Shown one piece after another: positions 55,071-64,000 of a DNA stretch of 64,000 nt. The notes beneath the pieces were generated by a model, which had not been told where the DNA came from, did not search any database, and was given only the letters and a program-made list of their open reading frames with translations. Source of the stretch: Chitinophagaceae bacterium (lineage in GTDB: Bacteria > Bacteroidota > Bacteroidia > Chitinophagales > UBA10324). Position 1 is the first letter of the stretch, and each line of letters starts with the position of its first letter. Position numbers and translations under genes: made by a program. The DNA is taken from positions 1,658,501 through 1,722,500 of the forward strand of contig JADKFU010000005.1 in assembly GCA_016717285.1 (NCBI GenBank). Reading direction: 5' to 3'.

Positions 55071-55433
55071 TTTTGGGTCTGGTTGATTGAATATTGGAGG
55101 CGGTTACGTTTCCATTTTCAAAATGTTTCGGATCGGTAAGATAGAATGTTTTTTAGCATGTAAAAAGCCTGCCGTTTTATGTGGAAATTAGAATGATTTA
55201 CGGGTGTGGATATCTGAACTGCCTTTTTATTAAATCGCATCACTATATGATGCTTTCACATTAATTTATTTGTAATGCGTGTACAAAATTTTTCGGTTGA
55301 AAATAGTTAACTTGGGATATTATATGTTTTTTAAATAGGTATCAAACACCGTCGTAATATTCGTGTAAATGAAAATAAAAAAGGCAGCACGCGATGACCG
55401 CATACTGCCTTCCTTTTTTAAAGCATTTCTTAT
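55071..55433. other. Spacer between the two giant genes
   Basis: Holds the terminator of the upstream giant gene at 55375-55415 and the presumed promoter region of the downstream one. No exact TAnnTTTG element near the start at 55070; nothing else recognised. Confidence 0.6.
55375..55415. terminator. Bidirectional hairpin terminator after giant gene
   Basis: GGCAGCACGCG (55383-55393) pairs with CGCATACTGCC (55399-55409) over 11 positions, two of them G-U in the minus-strand RNA, with A/T runs on both sides. It lies 19 bases after the stop codon of the giant gene. Confidence 0.8.
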
Positions 55434-58400
55434 TTATTTCCTGGTAAGTATAAATTGAGTATGATAAATGTCTCCATTCGCGTTTACGATCACAAAATAA
55501 ATACCTGCAGGAAGCCTATCATTAAGGAACAAATCTTCAGAGACAGTATGTTCAGAAAAAAGTGATTTATTACTCCAAACGATTTCTCCAAGCATATTCC
55601 TTATTTCCATTTCGTAATTGCCTGATTCTTTTGTGCCGAGACTCAACCTCACATGCAAGTCATTGCTTGTCGGATTAGGATATAATAACCAGGATGCATC
55701 ACTTTTAATTTCAACCAATGCTTCATCGTCCTTGCAGTTGCTGGTGATCACCATGATGTTTGATGTAGAGGAACAACCATTTGAGTTCGTGACGACGCAA
55801 GTGTAATTTCCTGCAACGCTGGCAACATAACTTGAGGCGGTGGCGCCGGAAATCGTTATGCCCTCTTTCTTCCATTGATACGTTAAACCGGTGCCGGTGT
55901 TGGCATTGATTGTTTTTGTCTGACCGGAACAAATATTGGCACTGCCAGAAATGTTTATTGAAGCGGTGGGAGCACTATTCGCTGTAATGCTAACCGTACC
56001 ACTTGTTTTACTGCAACCATGTATATCGGTTATTTTTACTTTGTATGAAGCAGTGGCAGTAGGTGAATAGTTTTGGTTTGTTGCCCCAGCCTGATCGGTG
56101 GAACCTTTGATCCATTGATAGCTATAAGGACCTGCTAAAGTGGTTAAATAAGTGGTACTGTTATTTGCACAAAAAGTAGCCGGACCAACAATGGTAACTG
56201 AAGGCGTGGGAGGAATCCACTCGTCAACTGTTACCGGTGCAGAGGTGCCGGAACAACCACTCGCATTTGTTACAGTTACAGTAAAGGTTCCTGACGCCGT
56301 GATTGGATTGGTTTGTGTTGTTTTACTGTTAGACCAGTTATAAGATGAATAGCCACTTCCGGCATCTAAGGTTACCGAACCACCATCACAGAATTGAATG
56401 GGTCCCTGAGCGGTGATTACAGGTGTTGGCAGTGCTGTAAGCGTTGTTGTTTTAGGAGCCGATGTTCCGGGGCATCCATTAACATCTGTAACAGTCACGG
56501 TATAGCTATTGGAAGTAGTCGAAATTATGGAAGATGCAGTTGATCCTGTAGACCAACTATAAGTAACAAAGGTGCCGCATGTTAACGTTACGGAGCTTCC
56601 CTGACAAACGATGCCTGAACCTGCAATTACAGGAACAGGATTGTTATTAATGGTGATGGTAAGCGCGGTAGCTGTTTTAGAACAACCATGAATATCTGTA
56701 ATAATCACCTTATAACTACCACCGGAAGTCGGAGTATAGTTTTGTAAGGTTGCTCCGGCAATATCCAGTGAAGATTTTTGCCATTGATAACCATAACCTC
56801 CAATTGTGGTCAGAAACACACCGGCATTCGCGCAGAAAGTAGTAGCGCCCGTACTGGTTGAAACTACAGGTGTAGGAGGAATCCATTCATCAACGGTTAC
56901 AGGAGTTGAAGTTCCGGAACAACCATTCGCATTGGTAACAGTAACAGTGTAAGTGCCGGAAGAATTAATAACATTGGTTTGTGTGAATTTTGAATTGGAC
57001 CAGCTATAGCTGTTATAACCGCTTCCTGCATCTAATGTTACCGAACCTCCGTCACAGAATTGAATGGGTCCCTGAGCAGTTATTACAGGTGTTGGTAATG
57101 GAACCACAGTAGTAGTCTTGGGAGCGGACGTACCTACACATCCATTGGCATCGGTAACAGTAACGGTGTAATCACCTGCTGCTCCCGGAGTTATGCTGGC
57201 TGCAACTGATCCTGTAGACCATAGATATGCATTGAAAGTACCACAGCTAAGCAAGGTGGTGAAGCCGTTGCAAATGGTTGAAGTTCCGGTGATGACAGGT
57301 ACAGGATTCGAAAGAATAGTGATGGAAAATGAAACAGAAGTAGCCTGACAGCCATGCAAATCAATTACAGTTACCTTATAGCTGCCACTTGAAGTGGGGG
57401 TATAATTCTTTGCCGTCGCGCCTGCAATATCAACACCTGATTTTTGCCATTGATAAGCAGTGCCCGAAATGGTGGTAAGATAAACACCTGTATTGGCGCA
57501 GAATGTTGTTGCTCCAATACTTGTAACGATAGTTGGTATTTCAGGTACCCATTCTGTAACAGTAACAGCAGAAGCGGTACCACTGCAGGAGTTGGAATTG
57601 GTGACAGTAACCGAATAGGATCCTGATCCGGTGATGTTAACGGAGGAAGTATTTTTTCCGTTTGACCAGTTATAAGTCGAATAGCCAGAACCCGCATCAA
57701 GTGTTACACTTCCACCGTCACAAAATGAGGTAGGTCCTTGAGCGGTAATTACTGGTTGAGGCAATGGATTTACAACAATTGTTTTCGCAAGTGACACTGC
57801 AGAACATCCATCCTGATCTGTACCGACTACCGTGTAATTTCCAGCAATTGACACCGGAATGGATGAAGTAGTCTGTCCTGTAGACCAGAGATAAGAATTA
57901 TAGCCTGCAGTAGCATTAAGCGTTGTGCTTTGTCCGATGCAGATCGAAGTGCCACCCGTTGTTGAAATTACAGGCACTGCGGCACTATTTACAGTTACTG
58001 AAAAATTATCTGAGGTTTTTGTGCATCCATGAACATCATTGATCGTCACCTTGTAAACAGTGCTGGTTGAAGTGGGACTATAGCTTTGGTTGGTTGCACC
58101 GGTAAGAACGGTACTACCTTTTTTCCATTGATAACTATAGCCTGGAATGGTGGATAATACAGAAGGATTTTCTACGCAATAAGTTGATGGGCCGGACAAA
58201 CTCAAAGTTGGAACGGCAGGTTCCCAAACAGTAAGATTAACTGGCGCTGAGGTTCCGTAACAATTGTTCGCATCTTTAACAGTTACAGTGATGTTTCCTT
58301 CCAAGTTTGCTGTGATCGATTGACCTACTTTTCCGTTCGACCATGTATAATTATTAAATCCAACAGGTGCATTCAGAGTTACGCTTTGATCATAACAAAA

Positions 58401-61400
58401 TGATGTTGATCCTACAGGCGTAATGACAGGTTGCGGCATTGGGTTGGAAGGATTTAAATTTTCATCAATCAAACCATTGCAGTTATTATCGATTCCATCG
58501 CAAATCTCAGTGGCGCCGGGTTTGATGCTCGCGTTATTATCTGCGCAATCTGTTTTGGAGGTAACCACACCGGCAGGCGGAAAGCAATAAGCAGTTCCCG
58601 GATCACTCGAAGACCCATATGTATCACCATCAGCATCCACGTAATAAGTAACCTTTCCAATTGCAGAAGGATCATTATTGTCTGACAGACCATCACAATC
58701 TTCATCAAGGCCGTTCGCATCGCAAAATTCTGTGGCGCCAGGATGAATAGCAGGATTATTGTCATTACAATCATTCTGGTTAGGTGCTTTTCCTAATGGC
58801 GGATTACAATAAAGAATTCCTGAACCGCCTGTTGAGCCATACCCGTCATTGTCTGCATCGGGATAATAATTCATTTTACCAACCACGGATGCATCATTAT
58901 CGTCTGAGAGGCCGTCACAATCTTCATCAAGATCGTTGGCATCACAAATTTCGGTTCCGGCTGGATTGATTGAGCTGTTTGCATCATTGCAATCGGTTTT
59001 GTTGCTCACTTTTCCTACAGGCTGATTACACCATGCGCTTCCGGTAGCATTCAATGCACCGTATCCATCCAGATCTGCATCTGGATAGTATAGAATTTTT
59101 CCGATAGCCGAAGGATCTGCGTCATCTCCCAAGCCATCACAGTCTTCATCCACATCATTTGCATCGCAAATTTCAGTGGCAGAAGGTTTGATCGCAGCAT
59201 TATTGTCATTGCAATCAGAGTGGTTCGTAACGAGATTTAAAGGAGCATCACAAAATCCACTTCCTGATCCAGATGATGTGCCAAAGCCATCAAGATCAAT
59301 ATCAGCATAATATAGAATCTTACCTGTCGCTGTTAGATCCAGATCATCTGATAATCCATTGCAATTTTCATCCACATTGTTTTCATCACATATTTCTGCG
59401 GCAGCAGGATTGACGGAAGCTACCCCATCATTGCAATCGTCATGGCTGGTAACAACTCCTGCGGGTGGAGCACAAAAGGCAATACCCGGAGCGGTAAGTG
59501 AACCATAACCATCATTATCTGCATCCGCGTAATAAACGATTTTTCCTAGTGCTAATGGGTCAGCATCGTCAGACAGACCGTTGCAATTTTCATCTATATG
59601 GTTAGCATCGCAGATCTCAATAGCTGTTGGTTTTACTGAGCTATTTGCATCGTTACAATCATTGTTACTGGCAACTTCACCTGAAGGTGGACTACAGTAT
59701 TTTGTTCCCGGATTATTAGCTGCACCAAAACCATCCATATCGGCATCAGGATAATAGAGTACTGAACCAAGTACACCCGGATCATTATCATCGCTAAGTC
59801 CGTTGCAGTTTTCATCAATGTGGTTGGCGTCACAAATTTCACTTGCAAAAGGATTGACCAGGTTATTGGCATCATTACAATCTGTGTGATTTAAAACTTT
59901 TCCTGCAGGTGCACTACAGTAAGTTGTGCCCGGATCAGTTGCATCACCAAAGCCATCCATATCCAAATCTTTGTAATATAGAGTTGAACCTGCAATTGTT
60001 GGATCGGCATTGTCGATAAAGCCATTGCAGTTATCATCAATAGTATTGTCACAAAGCTCAACTACAGACGGATTAATTTCGCTGTTACTATCATTACAAT
60101 CAGTGTTATCGATTACCAGTTCCGCAGGAGGATGGCAATAAGCTGTTCCTGAAATAGCAGTTGCTCCATAACCATCATGATCGGCGTCCGGGTAATACAA
60201 AGCTTGTCCGAAAACAGAAACATCATTGTCATCTGCAACTCCATCGCAATCTTCATCTACCATGTTTGCATCACATATTTCACTGGCTGCAGGATTCACC
60301 AATCCATTTGCATCGTTGCAATCATTATTTGAAACAGCAACACCCGCAGGAGGATGACAATAAGCAGTTCCTGCTGCTGCCACACTTCCATAGCCATCAT
60401 TGTCAGCATCAGTATAATAAATAATCTTTCCAGAAGCCAGGGTATCCTGGTTATCTGCCAGACCGTTGCAGTTTTCATCTATTGAATTTGCATCACAAAT
60501 TTCCTGAGCAACCGGATTAATGGCGTCATTTTCATCATTGCAATCCGTGTTGTTTGAAACAAATCCTGCCGGAGGGAAGCAATAAGCAGTTCCTGTAGCA
60601 AGAGCTGAACCATAACCGTCATTATCTGCATCTATGTAATAAGATAAAAGTCCAATTGCTGAAGGATCGGCATTGTCAGCAAGACCATTGCAATCTTCAT
60701 CAATATTATTAGCACTGCAGATTTCCTGGGCACCTGGATGAATGGCGCTGTTGGCATCATTGCAGTCGGTGTTATTGATAGTCATTCCTGCAGGAGGCGT
60801 GCAAAATAAAGAAGCGGTGGATGTGGAGGAGCCATATCCGTCAAGGTCTTCATCCAAATAAAAATTTGACTGTCCAAATACAGTTACAGGATCAGACAAT
60901 TTAAAGCAACCACTTACATTGGTCACTTTTACTGTATAAGTACCATTAATGGTAGCGATGAAATTACTATCCGTTGCACCCGAGATGATCACGTCATTGC
61001 GGTACCATTGCCAGGTATAATTAGCACCACCTGAAGCACCGAGTGTAACAGTTCCTTCACAGATATTTAAATTGCCATTATTTAATGCTGTTATTACAGC
61101 AGCGGGCAGGTTAAGACTGATTAATGAAATACCATTTGAAGTGGTGGAACAACCAAAACCGTTGGATGCAACAGCAGTAACTGTAGTAGTTTCATACTTG
61201 AGTGTATAAGTGGCGTTGGATTGACCGGCTATTGAATTGGGATTTGAGCCTTTGTACCATTTATAGGAAGTGATGTTATTTCCGGAAGCGGTGAGGGTAA
61301 TAGAATCGCATTTACATCCTGTTAGTGGTCCACCTGCAGTAATAATAATTGTAGGTGCATTTTCATCAACAACTCCATCGCAATTATTATCAAGGCCATC

Positions 61401-64000
61401 GCAAATATCAATGGCTGCAGGGTTAATAGCTGCATTACCGTCAGCACAATCATTATGGCTCAAAGCAACACCTGCCGGAGGAATACAGTAAGCAGTTCCT
61501 GAAGAGGAGGCACTTCCATAACTGTCGTTGTCAGCATCGGGATAATAGGTAACTTTTCCGATGGCAGAAGGATCAGCATTGTCGGCCAGGCCGTTGCAAT
61601 TTTCGTCAATAGCATTGGCATCACAGATTTCAAGAGCATCTGGCTTAACTAAACTATTTTCATCATTGCAATCGGTGTTATTTGAAACAAGGCCTTCGGG
61701 GGCAAAACAAGAAAGTGTTCCAGTTGCAAGAGCTGAACCGTAACCGTCATTATCTGAATCTATATAATAATATAATCGGCCCATTGTTGCCGGATCGAAA
61801 TTGTCAGCGAGTCCATTACAATCTTCATCAATGAAGTTTGTACTGCAAACTTCCTGAGCACCCGGATGAATCGAATTAATGGAATCATTGCAATCAGTGT
61901 TATTGGGAGCCATTCCGGCAGGAGTTGTGCAAGCTAAAGAGGGCTCTGATGTGCGGGATCCATACCCGTCAAGGTCTTCATCCAAATAAAAATTTGACTG
62001 TCCAAATACAGTTACAGGATCAGACAATTTAAAGCAACCACTTACATTGGTCACTTTTACTGTATAAGTACCATTAATGGTAGCGATGAAATTACTATCC
62101 GTTGCACCCGAGATGATCACGTCATTGCGGTACCACTGCCAGGTATAATTAGCACCACCTGAAGCACCGAGTGTAACAGTTCCTTCACAGATATTTAAAT
62201 TGCCATTATTTATTGCTGTTATTACAGCAGCGGGCAGGTTAAGACTGATTAATGAAATACCATTTGAAGTGGTGGAACAACCAAAACCGTTGGATGCAAC
62301 AGCAGTAACTGTAGTAGTTTCATACTTGAGTGTATAAGTGGCGTTGGATTGACCGGCTATTGAATTGGGATTTGAGCCTTTGTACCATTTATAGGAGGTG
62401 ATGTTATTTCCGGAAGCGGTGAGGGTAATAGAATCGCATTTACATCCTGTTAGTGGTCCACCTGCAGTAATAATAATTGTAGGTGCATTTTCATCAACAA
62501 CTCCATCGCAATTATTATCAAGGCCATCGCAAATATCAATGGCCGCAGGGTTAATAGCTGCATTACCGTCAGCACAATCATTATGGCTCAAAGTAACACC
62601 TGCCGGAGGAATACAGTAAGCAGTTCCTGAAGAGGAGGCACTTCCATAACTGTCGTTGTCAGCATCGGGATAATAGGTAACTTTTCCGATGGCAGAAGGA
62701 TCAGCATTGTCGGCCAGGCCGTTGCAATTTTCATCAATGGCATTAGCATCACATATTTCCTGAGCATTTGGTTTGATCGCGCTATTAGCATCATTACAAT
62801 CTGAATGGTTTGAAACAAGCCCTGCAGGAGGAAAGCAATAAGAGGTTCCTGGAGCAACAGCGGAACCATAACCGTCATTATCCGCATCTATGTAATAAGT
62901 TAAAAGTCCAATGGCTGCCGGATCGGCATTGTCAGCGAGACCATTGCAGTTTTCATCTATGTTGTTAGCACTGCAGATTTCCTGGGCACCGGGATTAACC
63001 GCGCTGTTGGCATCATTGCAATCGGTATTATTATTCACCATTCCGGCAGGAGGGATACAAAAGGAAGAAGCAGTAGCTGTTGAAGAACCATACCCGTCAA
63101 GATCTGCATCTACATAAAAATTTGCTTGTCCAAACACTGTTACAGGATTGGAAATTTTATAACAACCGGTCACGTTGGTTACTTTAACCGTAATGACACC
63201 ATTGCCGGTTGCAGTATAATTAATGCCGGTTGCACCTGCGATGGCAACATCATTCATGTACCACTGCCAGGTATAATTGGTACCACCTGTTGCAGCAAGC
63301 GTAACGGCTCCTGCGCATAAGTTCAGGTTGCCATTATTTAAAACAGTTATTGTAGAAGCGGGAGAATTAAGGGCGGTAAGCGAAATAATGTTTGAAGTGA
63401 CAGTGCAACCAAAACCATTGGAGACCACAGCTTTAACTGTTGTGGTTTCGTAATTGAGATTATAGGTGGAGTTGGATTGTCCGGCAACTGAATTTGGATT
63501 TGAGCCTTTATACCATTTATAGGAAGTGATATTATTTCCCGTAGCGGTTAACGTAATAAAATCAGTTTTACATCCACTTAGTGAACCTGCCGCAGTAACC
63601 GTAACGCTAATTGCATTTTCATCAACTGTTCCATTGCAGTTATTATCAATGCCATCACAAATATCAGGCGCACCGGGGTTAATGTTAGCATTGCCATCAG
63701 CACAATCGTTGTGAGTTAAAGAAACACCGGCCGGAGGTTGGCAATAGGCAATACCGGACGCTGTTGCACTTCCATAACCATCATTGTCGGCATCGGCATA
63801 ATAGGTAAGTTTTCCTATGGCACCGGGATCAGCATTATCGGCAAGACCATTGCAATTTTCATCTATGTTATTTGCACTGCAGATTTCCTGGACACCGGGA
63901 TTAACCGAGCTGTTGGCATCATTGCAATCTGTATTATTGATAGATGTTCCCGGAGGAGGTGTGCAAAAAGTAGAAGCAGTAGCCGTTGAAGAACCATACC
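55434..64000 (-). CDS. Giant secreted adhesin-like protein, 19 or more MopE modules, Ig modules, T9SS tail (N-terminus outside window)
   Basis: Open frame of at least 2854 residues, running past base 64000, so start and signal peptide are not seen. From the N-terminal side: MopE-type modules in groups of three separated by two Ig/PKD-like modules (three such blocks), then an unbroken row of about eleven MopE modules, and then about ten Ig-like modules (CDGGSVTLDAGSGY, YQWQKSGVDIAGAT). Each MopE module is about 74 residues with DADNDGYGS, DCNDAN and DENCNGL and four conserved Cys; this is the PF11617 (copper-binding MopE) type motif, metal unverified. The last 90 residues are a T9SS type A sorting domain (YPNPTSNDLHVRL, LPAGIYFVIV). 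Contains large internal duplications. Confidence 0.88.
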   Translation of the reverse strand, partial: YGSSTATASTFCTPPPGTSINNTDCNDANSSVNPGVQEICSANNIDENCNGLADNADPGAIGKLTYYADADNDGYGSATASGIAYCQPPAGVSLTHNDCADGNANINPGAPDICDGIDNNCNGTVDENAISVTVTAAGSLSGCKTDFITLTATGNNITSYKWYKGSNPNSVAGQSNSTYNLNYETTTVKAVVSNGFGCTVTSNIISLTALNSPASTITVLNNGNLNLCAGAVTLAATGGTNYTWQWYMNDVAIAGATGINYTATGNGVITVKVTNVTGCYKISNPVTVFGQANFYVDADLDGYGSSTATASSFCIPPAGMVNNNTDCNDANSAVNPGAQEICSANNIDENCNGLADNADPAAIGLLTYYIDADNDGYGSAVAPGTSYCFPPAGLVSNHSDCNDANSAIKPNAQEICDANAIDENCNGLADNADPSAIGKVTYYPDADNDSYGSASSSGTAYCIPPAGVTLSHNDCADGNAAINPAAIDICDGLDNNCDGVVDENAPTIIITAGGPLTGCKCDSITLTASGNNITSYKWYKGSNPNSIAGQSNATYTLKYETTTVTAVASNGFGCSTTSNGISLISLNLPAAVITAINNGNLNICEGTVTLGASGGANYTWQWYRNDVIISGATDSNFIATINGTYTVKVTNVSGCFKLSDPVTVFGQSNFYLDEDLDGYGSRTSEPSLACTTPAGMAPNNTDCNDSINSIHPGAQEVCSTNFIDEDCNGLADNFDPATMGRLYYYIDSDNDGYGSALATGTLSCFAPEGLVSNNTDCNDENSLVKPDALEICDANAIDENCNGLADNADPSAIGKVTYYPDADNDSYGSASSSGTAYCIPPAGVALSHNDCADGNAAINPAAIDICDGLDNNCDGVVDENAPTIIITAGGPLTGCKCDSITLTASGNNITSYKWYKGSNPNSIAGQSNATYTLKYETTTVTAVASNGFGCSTTSNGISLISLNLPAAVITALNNGNLNICEGTVTLGASGGANYTWQWYRNDVIISGATDSNFIATINGTYTVKVTNVSGCFKLSDPVTVFGQSNFYLDEDLDGYGSSTSTASLFCTPPAGMTINNTDCNDANSAIHPGAQEICSANNIDEDCNGLADNADPSAIGLLSYYIDADNDGYGSALATGTAYCFPPAGFVSNNTDCNDENDAINPVAQEICDANSIDENCNGLADNQDTLASGKIIYYTDADNDGYGSVAAAGTAYCHPPAGVAVSNNDCNDANGLVNPAASEICDANMVDEDCDGVADDNDVSVFGQALYYPDADHDGYGATAISGTAYCHPPAELVIDNTDCNDSNSEINPSVVELCDNTIDDNCNGFIDNADPTIAGSTLYYKDLDMDGFGDATDPGTTYCSAPAGKVLNHTDCNDANNLVNPFASEICDANHIDENCNGLSDDNDPGVLGSVLYYPDADMDGFGAANNPGTKYCSPPSGEVASNNDCNDANSSVKPTAIEICDANHIDENCNGLSDDADPLALGKIVYYADADNDGYGSLTAPGIAFCAPPAGVVTSHDDCNDGVASVNPAAAEICDENNVDENCNGLSDDLDLTATGKILYYADIDLDGFGTSSGSGSGFCDAPLNLVTNHSDCNDNNAAIKPSATEICDANDVDEDCDGLGDDADPSAIGKILYYPDADLDGYGALNATGSAWCNQPVGKVSNKTDCNDANSSINPAGTEICDANDLDEDCDGLSDDNDASVVGKMNYYPDADNDGYGSTGGSGILYCNPPLGKAPNQNDCNDNNPAIHPGATEFCDANGLDEDCDGLSDNNDPSAIGKVTYYVDADGDTYGSSSDPGTAYCFPPAGVVTSKTDCADNNASIKPGATEICDGIDNNCNGLIDENLNPSNPMPQPVITPVGSTSFCYDQSVTLNAPVGFNNYTWSNGKVGQSITANLEGNITVTVKDANNCYGTSAPVNLTVWEPAVPTLSLSGPSTYCVENPSVLSTIPGYSYQWKKGSTVLTGATNQSYSPTSTSTVYKVTINDVHGCTKTSDNFSVTVNSAAVPVISTTGGTSICIGQSTTLNATAGYNSYLWSTGQTTSSIPVSIAGNYTVVGTDQDGCSAVSLAKTIVVNPLPQPVITAQGPTSFCDGGSVTLDAGSGYSTYNWSNGKNTSSVNITGSGSYSVTVTNSNSCSGTASAVTVTEWVPEIPTIVTSIGATTFCANTGVYLTTISGTAYQWQKSGVDIAGATAKNYTPTSSGSYKVTVIDLHGCQATSVSFSITILSNPVPVITGTSTICNGFTTLLSCGTFNAYLWSTGSVAASITPGAAGDYTVTVTDANGCVGTSAPKTTTVVPLPTPVITAQGPIQFCDGGSVTLDAGSGYNSYSWSNSKFTQTNVINSSGTYTVTVTNANGCSGTSTPVTVDEWIPPTPVVSTSTGATTFCANAGVFLTTIGGYGYQWQKSSLDIAGATLQNYTPTSGGSYKVIITDIHGCSKTATALTITINNNPVPVIAGSGIVCQGSSVTLTCGTFVTYSWSTGSTASSIISTTSNSYTVTVTDVNGCPGTSAPKTTTLTALPTPVITAQGPIQFCDGGSVTLDAGSGYSSYNWSNSKTTQTNPITASGTFTVTVTNASGCSGTSAPVTVDEWIPPTPSVTIVGPATFCANNSTTYLTTLAGPYSYQWIKGSTDQAGATNQNYSPTATASYKVKITDIHGCSKTSGTVSITANSAPTASINISGSANICSGQTKTINANTGTGLTYQWKKEGITISGATASSYVASVAGNYTCVVTNSNGCSSTSNIMVITSNCKDDEALVEIKSDASWLLYPNPTSNDLHVRLSLGTKESGNYEMEIRNMLGEIVWSNKSLFSEHTVSEDLFLNDRLPAGIYFVIVNANGDIYHTQFILTRK
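56380..57780 (-). repeat. Ig-module superrepeat with a 666-bp period
   Basis: The block CDGGSVTLDAGSGY with its neighbours recurs at about 56391, 57057 and 57723, an exact step of 666 bases (222 codons, two or more Ig-like modules per unit). Copies are less alike than the 1128-bp duplication, so this is an older expansion. Confidence 0.8.
60838..61600 (-). repeat. Internal duplication, copy A (1128-bp step)
   Basis: About 760 bases are repeated at 61966-62728 with five mismatches seen on direct comparison (for example near 61008, 61085, 61269, 61416 and 61465). The step is 1128 bases, exactly 376 codons, so the frame is kept. The segment covers two Ig modules and the adjoining MopE modules. 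Confidence 0.9.
61966..62728 (-). repeat. Internal duplication, copy B (1128-bp step)
   Basis: Partner of 60838-61600. Beyond these limits the two copies diverge sharply, which suggests a recent duplication or gene conversion limited to this tract. Only two residue changes result (Ile/Leu before NNGNLNIC and Thr/Ala before LSHNDC). Confidence 0.9.

Noticed and set aside
61270..62619. Two nearly identical 73-residue plus-strand ORFs, 1128 bases apart
   Set aside because: They are antisense shadows that repeat only because the giant gene is duplicated there.

Overview
This window comes from a Bacteroidota chromosome, most likely a free-living Chitinophagales- or Sphingobacteriales-like lineage (the rank below phylum is inference). 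The evidence is: type IX secretion (T9SS) C-terminal sorting tails on several large secreted proteins; a PorD-type gene in the order bamD-rpoZ-coaBC-porD-recN; SusC/TonB-style outer-membrane receptors; a short RpoD-type sigma factor; and repeated matches to the Bacteroidota -7 promoter element TAnnTTTG, with no Shine-Dalgarno sequences. No tRNA, rRNA, CRISPR array or transposase was recognised.

Layout. 1-1795: 3'-truncated (by the window edge) recQ on the minus strand, then a repeat-filled spacer. 2259-2771: a small RNase H-like exonuclease. 2780-11250: an accessory island of Rhs/YD-repeat toxin tips. Three plus-strand 'orphan' tip cassettes, each starting at the same DYHPGGMVMP-type core segment and followed by a small, usually overlapping, candidate immunity gene, face one minus-strand 5'-truncated Rhs gene that has its own membrane-protein and lipoprotein partners. 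11265-14904: M13 peptidase, lolD, small membrane protein. 14905-15741: non-coding, with an inverted-repeat element. 15742-32667: sucC, tsaC-type gene, TonB-dependent receptor, TPR protein plus outer-membrane barrel, a two-TM potassium-channel/RCK protein, a frameshifted PGM1-like ATP-grasp gene, typA, a T9SS-tailed subtilase and a TonB protein. 32992-50459: T9SS-tailed LVIVD-repeat protein, cystathionine beta-synthase, a BtuF-like protein, class I aldolase, accD, rpsO, pnp, rpoD, fabI, recN, porD, coaBC, rpoZ, bamD. 50766-64000: two giant minus-strand secreted proteins built from MopE-type DxDxDGYG/Cys modules and Ig/PKD-like modules, both ending in T9SS sorting tails; the second runs off the window end.

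How the parts fit. PorD and BamD serve outer-membrane assembly and T9SS function; the subtilase, the LVIVD protein and the two giant proteins are predicted T9SS cargo. The Rhs island looks like a cassette store for polymorphic toxin C-termini: the conserved core block would let a tip recombine onto a full-length Rhs gene elsewhere. The giant genes show recent internal duplication (a 1128-bp step with about 5 mismatches over about 760 bp) and a 666-bp Ig period, so they appear to grow and shrink by recombination.
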